This document shows positions 1 through 10,500 of a stretch of 64,000 bases of DNA, piece after piece. This DNA is from Stereum hirsutum FP-91666 SS1 (Eukaryota; Basidiomycota; Agaricomycetes; Russulales; Stereaceae), in contig NW_006763149.1 in the NCBI RefSeq assembly GCF_000264905.1, positions 528,212 to 592,211 of the forward strand, written 5' to 3'. The notes below the pieces were generated by a model. The model worked only from the letters and a program-made list of their open reading frames with translations. It was not told the origin of the DNA and made no database searches. The position numbers were made by a program, and so were the translations under genes. Position 1 is the stretch's first letter; the number at the start of each line of letters is the position of its first letter.

Positions 1-935
1 TTGACTCGAAGCGGAACAGTGTCATCGTCTTTAGAGTGATATTCAAAGAACTCCAGAACTGGACGATCCCTAGGTGGCCAGCCTTCTGTTACGTCATCCG
101 TCTTTCGGAAGACTACACTGAGTACAGGATGCTGTGGAACACCTACGTTCAGCGTCTGCATAACGTCTTGACAGAGGTTGCCGAAAAAAATTGCGGGACG
201 TACCACCGAGGCAAGCTGATCAACCAGTCGCGACTTGCCTGTGCCACTCGACTGCAATATGGAGATCGTACGGCCGTAGTGGATTTTGGGTCGATAATTC
301 GATTCGTACCACTTTATTGCTTCCAAGAAGTTGTCCAGGGCGCCGCCTTCGTACTCCTGCTGCCACGCCTCGATCAATTCACGGGCACGTTCCGTACTGA
401 CAGATGCAAAACAAAACAAAACAAAACACGAAAAATAGAGCAAATGAAAAGTCAGACAGCAGCAGAGGCACATTAATATGTATCAATTACTCAGGAATCA
501 TCTTGCGTTCTTCAACTTCAACTTCAGGTTCTATGAATGTGTCAATGTCTTGTAGTGGCCGTTTCGAGATAGGTGACTGAGCCACGTACCAGTACAGGAG
601 AGGAGCAAAAGACGGGCCAGAGGGACCTTCCCATGCATTTCGACGATATCATCTCTGAGTTTCCTCTGATTGCCATCCTTGTCAAACAAAGCGTCGCAGA
701 GTACGGTGGGTGGAAGTTCGACAGGAAACGTCTTACGACCGATAGGAGTGAACAGCACTTTGACGAATGCGCTGAAATCTCGTAGTTCATTTACAATCTG
801 ATCTGTAGTAGCCGTTAGCATTGACGTGATTGGCTCCCAGTTGTTGGGAAGGCTCTGAAGCCAAGCCTCGACTTCGCTTTCTCCCTCCAACGCCGACTCG
901 AACTTGAAGGATTGATCTGCGGAATCTGCTGGCAT
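1..935 (-). CDS. P-loop NTPase-like protein of the 'SSGTGKSR' type, 3' end outside window
   Basis: Spliced model on the minus strand: exons 935-590, 548-491, 396-204 and 131-1 (continuing out of the window), all joins in frame. The visible ~242 residues have an N-terminal region without recognised domain, then a conserved stretch ending in a Walker A-like SSGTGKSR at about residues 184-191, followed by a GWPPRDRPVLEFF-type segment. This arrangement is typical of a large, poorly characterised family expanded in Agaricomycetes, often annotated only as hypothetical or P-loop NTPase. The predicted role is nucleotide binding; substrate and process are unknown. The first intron (549-589) would be only 41 nt, unusually short, but it is the join that restores frame. 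A TATA-like element lies about 106 bp upstream of the start. Whether the copy is intact cannot be judged without the missing 3' part. Confidence 0.6.
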
Positions 936-2055
936 GGGGTGAGAGATGGTGTTGAGCGGAGGCGTTACGCTTGAGAGAGGTGTTATAGTGTGAGGGGAAG
1001 AACGAAAGGATAGGGACAGCGTCGCAACTGAAACGAGACCTTATATACACGTGTGTCAGTTTATTGTTCTGCCCCATCAGGCAGATCAACAGAGATCAAC
1101 ACGATCAATATCGTCAGCGTGGGAGTGTTCCCACGCCCGCTTTCCCGGATTCCTCTCGGACTCTGCTTTACCAACGGTGTCTCATTGTGAGTCCTGACAG
1201 AATTAGGGAAGCTCCACATGCTGTGGCACTGACCATACTTATTTACTCTAACAGCTGGCCCTGTTATTTAAGCCGTAGTTTGCCAGTGGGCATCAGCTGT
1301 CGCTGGTATAGTACTATGTCTGTTCCGCTTACTTGTATACTCTTCTTCAAGAATCTCCTGTAACTATTGTGAACACATCGCGGCTTCTGGGACAGTGACT
1401 CTGATACGGGCCTGTTCAGCCATGACGTAGCCTCGAAGCCTCGAGGTGGTGTTGCTGGAGGAATTGATCTTCTTTCCTTTCTTCCTCGAACGAGGGCTAC
1501 AAAGATTATTTGATGTCTTTTTGTTATCGAGCTGTTATTTCCGCATGTAGGCGCTGTGGCCCTCGCTTCTTTGGTTCCGGGAAACGTACGAGTACAGTAG
1601 ATATCGCACATTTTCCTAGTCTTCCGAGTACCTCTAGTTGTGTCACTGTTCTTAAAGTACAGTATCATATCGATTTCGTGTATGAAGACGTTGAAGAACA
1701 GTGTTTGGTACACAACAGCGCTGTTCAGGAGGACAATCATCCTCCGGTGTTCAAATTCGAAATCGAGGTCCAGGCCGGGGGCATAAAGCACGACAGACGC
1801 CCGGCAGTTTACGGATTTCCCACGGTTCGCCTCTGCTTTCCGGCTCGAGAACATAAAGCAACGCAAGCGATCCGAGATCAACGAGCTCGCCTTTTTGCCT
1901 CCCTTTCTTCCAAACCACCATCATCGCCTTCGCTCTCCCCCCCACACAAACCCAATACAACCCCCAGCCTCTGTCCAAGCCTGCATTGCTCACCGCTTTC
2001 GTCAACCTCGAAAGTTAACATCTTATCTCCAAACAACCTCGCAATCATAACCAAG
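936..2055. other. Divergent intergenic region
   Basis: Lies between the minus-strand P-loop gene and the plus-strand gene at 2056. It contains the TATA element above and, at about 1890-2040, a C/T-rich tract just upstream of the start at 2056, which looks like a fungal pyrimidine-rich promoter and 5' leader. Long open frames here (for example minus 1264-1881) resemble no protein I know and lack splice support. Confidence 0.4.
1041..1047 (-). promoter_or_regulatory. TATA-like element for the P-loop gene
   Basis: TATATAA on the minus strand, 106-112 bp upstream of the ATG at 935. Position and match fit a core promoter; transcription start not determined. Confidence 0.4.
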
Positions 2056-2745
2056 ATGTCGACGATGACTATCACCCACTCTCCCGTCTTGACCAAGACC
2101 GTCTTCCAGTCCTCCTGGAACGCGGACGCCTACTCCTCTCCCCTCCCTGAGATCGGTTTCCTCAGGCTCTTCGACGACAACTTCGTCGTCGGCTTCGGAG
2201 AGGCTCAGAACTCGACCCCCAGGCTCTTCTTCGACGCACCGGCAGAGGTTAGTATAATCGCTCCTTTCTTCCCCCCTCTTTTTGTCCCTCTCCCTCTCCC
2301 CGTCCCCTTTCTTCTTCTCTCCCCATTACCTTTCTTCTGTCCTCCCATCGCAGTCTCTGATCTCTCGACTCTGGCATCACAGAAGATGAACACGTATAAA
2401 ACCCTCGACACCACCCACGCCACTCCCTCCCCAGACGCCGCCTCCCAAATCCAGTACCTCGTCATGCCCCCGGCTCCCAAACTCCGTAGTATCCCTCTCC
2501 CCGCCTTTGACGATGAAGAGGATCTCTTCTCCAGTCTCGGGGGCGGGGAGCCCATGGAGGTCGACGACGCTCCCCACTGGCCTGCCGCTTTCTCCGTGCG
2601 CGGCCCGTCGACCTCTGGTGCCGGCCATAGCAGTCTGTCGGATACGGAGAGCGAGGCCAGCGCTCAGGGGGAGATGAGTGAGCTCCGCAATGCGCTTGAG
2701 CTCACGCATCTGAGCCCTCATCAGACGTTTGGCGCGACGTTCTGA
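2056..2745 (+). CDS. Hypothetical disordered acidic/Ser-rich protein
   Basis: Two exons, 2056-2247 and 2383-2745 (184 residues). The intron starts GTTAGT, is pyrimidine-rich and ends CACAG; both exons are phase 0. The start at 2056 is preferred because the ATG follows a C/T-rich leader. The N-terminal half has a short hydrophobic/aromatic segment (GFLRLFDDNFVVGFGEA). The C-terminal half is Pro/Ser/Glu-rich with acidic patches (DDEEDLFSSL, GEPMEVDD) and is probably disordered. No family recognised. The intron is not a multiple of frame-breaking length, so the whole region reads open even unspliced; splicing is inferred from the low-complexity, coding-unlike middle. Confidence 0.55.
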   Translation: MSTMTITHSPVLTKTVFQSSWNADAYSSPLPEIGFLRLFDDNFVVGFGEAQNSTPRLFFDAPAEVSIIAPFFPPLFVPLPLPVPFLLLSPLPFFCPPIAVSDLSTLASQKMNTYKTLDTTHATPSPDAASQIQYLVMPPAPKLRSIPLPAFDDEEDLFSSLGGGEPMEVDDAPHWPAAFSVRGPSTSGAGHSSLSDTESEASAQGEMSELRNALELTHLSPHQTFGATF

Positions 2746-2849
2746 GGAGGAGGGTCAGGACGCGTAGAGTCGTCGGTGTCGTCGGTGTCGTTGGATGAGG
2801 CGTCGCTCTGGTCGACGTCCTCGGTGTTTCTCACGCTCGTCACGGTCAA

Positions 2850-3480
2850 TTTATGATTTTTTTCTTATCCGGTTTTATATTCTTTTTTAAAGGTTCCATG
2901 GATGTTCATCACTGTTCCTATCCCCCTTTCCATCATCATCTTACCACTCTATCCCCAATTTCACTTGCATCTCTCCAGTCATCGCACTGGCTCCCATCCC
3001 ATTCCCATTCCCCTGTCTGTTTTCTCTGTTGCTACCATCATCATACCAGTCTGTCCCCCATCTCCACTTGCATCTATCCCAGTCTACTGGATACCATCCC
3101 CATCCCATTGTTTCCCCCATTTTATCACTCCTAGTTTTGCAGTCTTCGTTATCCAATTGCACACCCTACTCACTCTTCTCTTCCCTTTCCCAGTTGCATT
3201 TTTACTCATCTATTGTCGGTATACATACTGTGCTTCGCTGTCGAAACCTCTTCCATTGTTCCCCAGTCCAGTCCAATTGCATACTCGTGTTCATCCATAA
3301 CTCCACCCCCACTCCAATAGCCTGTCTCGTCCCAATCCGTTCTTCCTCCCTCTCATACCCGCTTACCCTCCTCCCTCATATCCGCCTACCCCTTCGTCGT
3401 CCACATTGCGTTTTCGTCCCCGTTCGTAAATATTGTACCATCACCCACCTTACTCCCCTTGCTCGCCGTATCGTTGTCGA
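2850..3480. repeat. C/T-rich low-complexity tract downstream of the 2056 gene
   Basis: Degenerate runs of CCCATTCCCATT, CATCATCA and CCATCCCCATCCC-type words. Several overlapping open frames result, giving Pro/Ser/Ile-rich peptides with no family resemblance. I read this as 3' UTR plus pyrimidine-rich spacer. Confidence 0.5.
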
Positions 3481-3639
3481 CAGCTCTGTACCATAGCCTC
3501 GCTCGACGCCTTATGTCTTACGCGTCGGGCCGCGGGCGAGGCACTGGTTGTTTTTCGTTTCGTTTCGTTTCTTTCTGTGTGATGTTGTTGTTTGGTTGTA
3601 TATCACACGTTTGTTGTTGGTTAGTTGTACGTTTGTCGT

Positions 3640-3790
3640 GGCTGGAGGTGGGAGGTGTCGTGGAGCTTGTCGTGGCGGATTGCCGTGGCGGTGGTCGTGG
3701 CGGTTGTCGTGGAGGTGGTCGTCGTGGTCGTCGTGGGTCGTGAGTCGTTGTTGTCGTTGTCGTAGCCGGTGGTGGTGTCGTCGTGAGCGG
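3640..3790. repeat. G/T-rich minisatellite of GTCGTGG words
   Basis: Irregular tandem array of GTCGTGGCGGT / GTGGAGGTCGT words. The minus strand reads as Pro/Arg/Thr runs, which looks like repeat translation rather than a gene. Confidence 0.6.
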
Positions 3791-5827
3791 TAGAGAAGGA
3801 GGAAATGTTCTTATACCAATAAACAACACATAACTGAGTGGTCCAACTTGCACCACTTTTGGACCATCTACCTTTGTGTGATGTTGCTTCGCTCGTGATT
3901 ATGTCGACCGTCGTCGATATGTTTGTGCTTGTGTTGCGTTCAGGATGCGTTTGAGTTTAGGTTTGACTTTCGCTTTCATTTGCAGCCCCACACCTGTCGG
4001 TCACGGCTGACACCGGTGTCTTCGCCTTGTGCAGGAACAAAGCCTTTTTCAATTCAGATGTCCGAGAGCAGGTAGCGTAGCTGAAATACGTATGGGTGCC
4101 TGTATCACCTCCGCGAGGTCGCGGCACCGGAGCTTGGAAGGCACGCCGCAGACTGAGAATGAAAACATCTTCCGAACCACTTTTGTGTGAATGAACTTCA
4201 CCGTTCGCGGAGATTGTCGATGTGGAGCTTGCGTCTGGCCCCACTGTGGCCGAAGGCCCGGACGTGGAAAAGATCACCGCTCGCCTTCTCTAGGTTGCGG
4301 CTACTGAGGTGCTCACTACGGGCAGTCATTAGAATATGAGAGCAGGGGTTACAGGTGAGTATCGTAGATGGTGTTGGAGGTCAATGGAGGTGTGACAATT
4401 TTGTTCGGGTTTTGTACGGATTTTTGTCTTGTCGTGCGACTTGCCGGGAACCCCTTACCGGCGTCCGGCACGTCGGCGGCGGCGTTGCCTTGTGGCACGA
4501 TGTTGTTGTCTTTTGTGTGGCTTCCGCTTGTCCGGCCTTGTTTCGTCAACGCTTCGTTGTGCTATTATCCCTCAACATCGAGCGACTCTTTTCTAGTGAC
4601 GATGGATTCAAGTGCCCCTTTAGTCGCTGAGACACGACGGGCACCACAATGTATTTGGACCGCACATCACGACCACATCAACAATCGAACACGAAGCCTT
4701 CCATCATCAGATTTCTCATCACGCACTGTCAATCGTACGTCCACGCCTTCTGACGACGTTGGGTTTTGAACGTCTGCAAGTATATTCCGCGACATGAGGG
4801 TGCTGTCAACTATCCAGCTTTTTGATTACGAGCCTTCCGAGTCGTCTCGATCGTCCTGTGGTGATAGAGCCTACCACATTTAACTACAAAAGCGCATTTT
4901 CTTCAATAGGAGTTTTCTCCAGGTCCATCACTACTCGCCCCACATACAGCAGCCTTCGGCGACCCCGGATGTTACACAAATCGCCCACTTCTTGCGCTTG
5001 GACCGTCCCTCACCTTCCGACGCATGCGCACTTTCCTTTTTCGTCACAAAGACACTCCCTTCCCAATTGTTTTCCACGCTTCCCGTGAGATATCGCGGGT
5101 CGCGAGAGCCTCGTGTGCCGCCACCCAAATAACAACCCTATTTACCGCCGACGCTTCAGGAAGGCACTTCCTCCTCTGAGCTCTCAGTCGTCATCGCCCG
5201 GCACGACGACCGTACGCGATCTCAGCCCGTCAGAAGTCAGGTCCCAGTTGTTGACGCGTGTTTGATCGGTTTGGACATTCTTTTGTTCTCTTTTTGTGTT
5301 AGGGTTGGCAGCGTAGAGGTTTGCGTCCGAGACCCCGTTGTTAGTTGGCCCGGTTCTCGATTGAATTCGAAATCTCGTGCCTGCTAGTGGGAGTCTGGAG
5401 GTTGTTGTGTAGGCTACTTATACAGAGGCGCCGTTCGTGGGGCTCTCCGTACTCTCCTCTCACCCGTCCTCCTCACCACTATCACCGTCTTCTCTGCGTT
5501 TCTCACTTTTGAGGACCGACTTGAACGAATCATATACACGGACAAGTTCTACTCGACCCGAGAGGTTGGATTAGATTGGATTTGACAGCCGAGTTGACCC
5601 ATCTGCCAGTGTTGGTTTCGACTTGATTGGTTTGGGCCGCGCATATCCCTTCTGAGTTTCCACACCCGTGACCGCGCGGCGGTTTTTCTGTTCTTCTTCT
5701 TCTACCATCACGACTTGACCACGACCGCCATCTCGTCCTCGTCCCCGTCCATTCCCCTCGTTTGAGTCGCGTCCTTGGTCTCGTTCGACGACGACCTTCC
5801 TGCCTGTCTTTCACATCGTTCATAGAG
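3791..5827. other. Gene-poor spacer and promoter of the membrane-protein gene
   Basis: No supported gene. Open frames of about 100-130 codons (minus 3957-4277, plus 4368-4769) lack convincing splice structure or recognisable motifs. About 5440-5520 is C/T-rich and probably belongs to the promoter or leader of the gene starting at 5828. Confidence 0.4.
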
Positions 5828-6663
5828 ATGTATTCGGGTCAGTTCAGCGTCTTTCTCATCTCATGTCGCCTGTGTATACTGAACACTCTCTGATTGTTGG
5901 TCATGATCCAGGAAATACAAAATCCTTCATCGCTCTCGGAGTCATCGTTGGGATAACACTGCTGTTCCTCGTACCCTGCGCCGTCTACCTCATCCGTCAC
6001 CGTCATCGGGGACGTCGACCTGCAAAAGATACCGAGTCTAATACCACAACGACCGAAAGTGATCTGACTTCGACGCACACTGTACCTGTATCCGTCCAGA
6101 CTACAACGTCTGATGTAGTCGCGCCGTTCAATGTCCCACAGTACTCCACCGGTGCGTCCCTACTCTAGTCATCCTTCCTCTTCTTCCCCTTTTTACATCT
6201 ACCTTCCCTCCCTCCCTCTCTTTCCCCGCCGTTCTCTTTCCATTGTCAGTCAATGGCCCGCTGACGACGCATATGTGTATATTGCACAGATCGAACCCCA
6301 GGCGCGAACATGCGAATAGCCTGTCTACGCTCGGACGGTTCATGGCAATTCACATACCCCGGGGACCCCACAAAACTCAAGGGTCTCTGCGACGTCGATA
6401 TCGAAGCGAAGCTCCATGCGGAGGAGATGGCGGCGAAGAAGCGTGCCGAGGCTGCATCAGATGGTGGCGAAGGGGGTGGGGATGGGATGTCGGACGATGA
6501 GACGTCTACGGTTGTCTATTCTCCGTCTACCACCAACACTGGCACTGGCAACGGCAACGGTAAGATCCCGATGCCGACGATACCTGACCAGGACGATGAT
6601 GCCAACAAGACGCCCCCGCCTTCGTACTCGTTCGTGGAGAGGTCCGTGCTGGCTGGTCGCTGA
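5828..6663 (+). CDS. Small single-pass membrane protein with cytosolic PPxY motif
   Basis: Three exons, 5828-5837, 5912-6151 and 6290-6663 (207 residues); phases agree at both introns (74 and 138 nt). A very short N-terminus leads into one transmembrane helix (about residues 8-32, ending CAVYLIRHRHRGRR), so positive-inside predicts an outside N-terminus and cytosolic tail. The tail is Ser/Thr/Asp-rich and ends with PPPSY at about 192-196, a PPxY motif. In fungi PPxY motifs recruit WW domains of Rsp5-type ubiquitin ligases, so an adaptor or ubiquitinated cargo role is a reasonable inference. Alternative start: ATG at 5863 without the first splice, in the same frame, giving 220 residues. No specific family recognised. 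Confidence 0.6.
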
Positions 6664-7533
6664 TACACTCGGGGACGGGTGTGCTGGCTCACGTCAATGT
6701 CGAGGTTAGTGTAGGGATGCGATGTCTGCATGTGGAGGGAGTGGTGGTGGTAGCGCGTTTAAGTGTGCTATTCCGGTCTTGCACATGGACAGATGGTTTG
6801 ATGGTTTGATGCGGCTGTGTTCGGGCATATGATGTCGGTTTTTGGCGACGCTTTACGCTTTCACGCTCTTCATGGTCTCTCCTTTACCTTACATGCTCAT
6901 ATTGCGTCGCTTGCACCGCCTTGTTCGATTTTTTTCTTCGCCTGTGGCCCCTCTTCCTCTTTTTTTTTTTGGATCCCGTCATTCTCCGGTTTGCTTTTGG
7001 ACTCACTCCTTTCGGTCTTGTTGCGCGTGTTCGTTACACATTACTACACCCTCTTTTATTATTTATGTTACTCCCTTTCCTATTTGGCTGTGCATGCGCA
7101 TACCCTTCGTTTGTATTCTACTGTGTTGTCAGTGCCCTCATTTACTTGCGTTTCATTTCTTGTGTTTTCGATAACCTGCCTCCGATGGCAATCATCTTGC
7201 TCTCCCCATCTTCGTAAACAAGTATTATATCACATCACCACTGTAGCCTATTAGACCCATCCGTGTATCCTGATCCTCATACGCTGTGCGGAACATCATG
7301 ATCTGAGCGAGCCGAGCGAAATTCCATATGCAGGTCGCGGTTTCCATATGGGTGTGATTGGAAGCCAGCGCCAAAATGTCGGCGTGCAGTTGTTTGGCAA
7401 AAGCTTTGGATCCAAACAAACGTCGATCGAGATTCTGATCTGCCGCCACGTGCTTCCGTCAGATTTTTGACCTGGGTGCCACACTGTCCTCTTCTGCACA
7501 CACGTCCACTTACCCTTTCGCTCGCCACACATC
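6664..7533. other. Spacer before UTP20
   Basis: T-rich 3' UTR-like sequence to about 7210, then the UTP20 promoter. Three overlapping plus-strand open frames here give Phe/Leu-rich peptides from T-runs and were not accepted. Confidence 0.4.
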
Positions 7534-10500
7534 ATGGAGGACGAGGTGTATGAGCCTCCGGCGAAGCGGTTTAAGGTTTGTGAGGTTATAGGCTGATATA
7601 AGTGTACTGGGACTGATATGTGGGGGTTATGTTTTGTAGCATCAGTCGTACCAGCGGACGTTGAAGGATGTGCATTTGCCTTCTGCGCTGGTGCAGTCCA
7701 AGTTCGACCATGATATTGCTGTGAGGTTTGGCTTGTCTTCAGGCATGAACTTGATTATTAACGTGTAAATATATGTAGGACAACCAATCGCACTTCCACG
7801 AAGCCCTCGAACACTGGAGACAACTGAACCTCTCACCCGGCTTCGTAAAGTTCGCAGGCAAAGCCGATGGATTATCAGCTTCGCTTCCTCTGCTACTTCA
7901 TCATAGCAATGATATAGTCACACTCTGGCTCACTGCGCTGGAGACTTCGGACGATGAGGGATTGCGAGCATTGCTAGAGTGCGTAACCAATATTACCTCC
8001 AATGCCATTCGTGCTAAAACTTGCTTCCAAGTCTCATGCAAAAACTCGCACACGACCTCCGCACGACAATCTCATCTTCATATCCCCAGCTCCTCGATCG
8101 TCTCCTCATACTCCTCCAACGTTCCCTCTCCGCCCCGGCGCTCACAGCCCTCCTCGCCACATTCTCCGCTCTCTTCAAATATCTCCTCGTACCCTCTTCC
8201 TCCGATGAACCCCTCGTATACACCACATGGACTCAAATAGCCGCTGCGTTACCGAAGTGCGAGGCGGAGACGCAGAGGGCGATGGCGGAGGTCTGGGGCT
8301 CGTTGTTGAGGAGGCTGAAGAGTGGACAGAGGGAGGGAGTGATTAAATTAATGGTGGAAGGATTGGAGGGTGTCGAAGATCCGTGCGCGTGGGCTATTAT
8401 ATTTGCTTGCAAGGTACGTTTTCGTTAAACATTGTATCCAGTTCACAGAATACTTACTTGGGGGAATAGTCCGTCTCGCAAACGCTGCATACGGCGTCTG
8501 CGTCCGTCATACGACCGCTGGTCAAAGCACACCTCGAGAGCTCACGTCCTGCCTTGTCGTTGACTTGTGTGCGCCGTGTACTTACGGCGCTCATACATCA
8601 TGTGAAAGGGTCGGAACAATTCAGTCCTGTTGCTGAAGTCGTGCTCGAGGAGTTCACCGTCGTAAGCGCCGGGGACGACGAAGAGCGGTTAGGGAGAGCG
8701 TTGGATATCGCATCCATAGTGAGCTCTGTGAGACATGGTTCTCGTCTGAAGCGTACGTGATAATACCTCCAAGAAACATCGCATCTCTTCTAACGTGAAG
8801 ATACAATAGCACAACAAGTATCCACCCTCGTCTCTCACTTCCCCTCCCTCCCCCTCACCCCGACTCTTCACGACTCCCTTCTTCATTTCGCTCTGTCAAC
8901 GGTCACAGCCGGCGACATGGCCCTCTGGATCGGACCAGGCCGCAAACTGATCGAACACTCCTGGAAAGATATCTCTTTCGGCATGAAGCTCTGTGGCGCA
9001 CTATCCGAACTCCAATGGGGCGGCTGGAAATTAGTCGAATCGCCGCACGTTGTCAAATTGACGTCTACATTACTGGCTGAACGTCCGAAGGAGGCCGTGT
9101 CACTTTTGGCGGCGCTGTGGAAGGCTGGAAGGTTAAGTGAGGTGGATCAGGCGTGGAAGGGCAGGGTGGAGGAGTGGGTCGGGGAGTGGTTTGGGCGGTG
9201 GGAAAGGACGGAGGAAAAGGTGCGTTATTGTTTGACGTTCATCGACGTTATCGCGACCGAACCGAGAGCTGACGGCTGTCTTCATAGATCGAAGAGATGC
9301 ATGATGTGTTGGCGCTCATGGGGGTCGTGCCCGCAAAGTTGCCGCTCTTGGTGGCGGTTGCCGGGGGGATATTGAAGGAGGAGGACGTCTTAGCGGATTA
9401 CGAGGCGTCTTACGCGAACTCGAGCTGGGTGCTCGGTGCGTGTCTCGAGCAGCTCTCGAAGCCGTTCCCAAAGGGAGTCAAAGTGGACATCCCCGTCCGG
9501 GAGTGGGCGGAGAAAATCATCGAGAAATGGAATTGGTCGGAGCATGTGCTGGGTGCGCTGGTGGCACTCGTTGAAGCAAGGTAAGCTAAGATCTACGACA
9601 CCGACGACCGTGCGTGGACGCTAATGGTAATGATCTATCCAGACCCTCTTCCGGACAGACTCTTATCTTGACAGACGTTTACCCCCATCTCCAAGCCTCG
9701 CTACTTTCGCACTCCCGTAACCTTCGCCTCGCCGTTCTCCGCCTACTCAACGGGCCCCTCGTCAAATGTACGAGCGGCCAACCTTCCAAGCAAGCCATCG
9801 AGAAAGTTCTTCAAGCAGAAGAAGTCGCGCTCGACGTGCAAGGTGTTCGGGAGCGGTCCCTTCGCATCTCCCGTCTAGACCAGTTCATCTCCGTGGACGA
9901 TGAGACGGGGTCCGACATTGCCGTCCGCTGGCTACTCGCACAGCTCAAAGTCAATCTAAGACCGATATGGAAGCCGGCCGTCGAAGCGCTCTCCTCGCTC
10001 TCTGAGAGAATGGGGGACGTCGTCTGGGAGCTGACGTTCGCTGAGTTGCGGAGGGTGACGAGCCGCGGCGAGGAAGATAAGGATAAAGTGTGTTTTCCGG
10101 GGTGGGTATCGAGCCAGGGGAGTGGAGATGATGGTGACGGACCGTCGGAAGGCTTAGACGATGTTAGGGAAGATGAGAGGACTTGGAGAGATCCGAGCGC
10201 GCACAAGGTTCGGACGGCAGTCGCGATATGGAAGTCGGGGCTTTCGTCTCGCGGAGACATCGTGCGAGTGAGTGTAGAATTTTTTTCTCTCTCTCCCCAC
10301 CGCTCCGTCGATTTCGTCCCAAAAAAGCTGTACAGGCTCCTGCAGGCACTGACGCGACCCCCACCCTTGTTTTGAAACGCCCCAATAGGCACAGCGCCCC
10401 ACAGACAGGCTCGACCGGGTCACGTACCACTCGCAGCTTTTGGCCGCGTTGGGGGCGTGTACAGCCGTGGCGGAGAAGAACAATCGGACGCTCGTCCCGT

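Noticed and set aside
1264..1881. 205-codon open frame on the minus strand
   Set aside because: No recognisable motif, overlaps promoter-like sequence and lacks splice partners; composition resembles non-coding DNA.
2853..3496. Three overlapping plus-strand frames
   Set aside because: All arise from C/T-rich low-complexity sequence.
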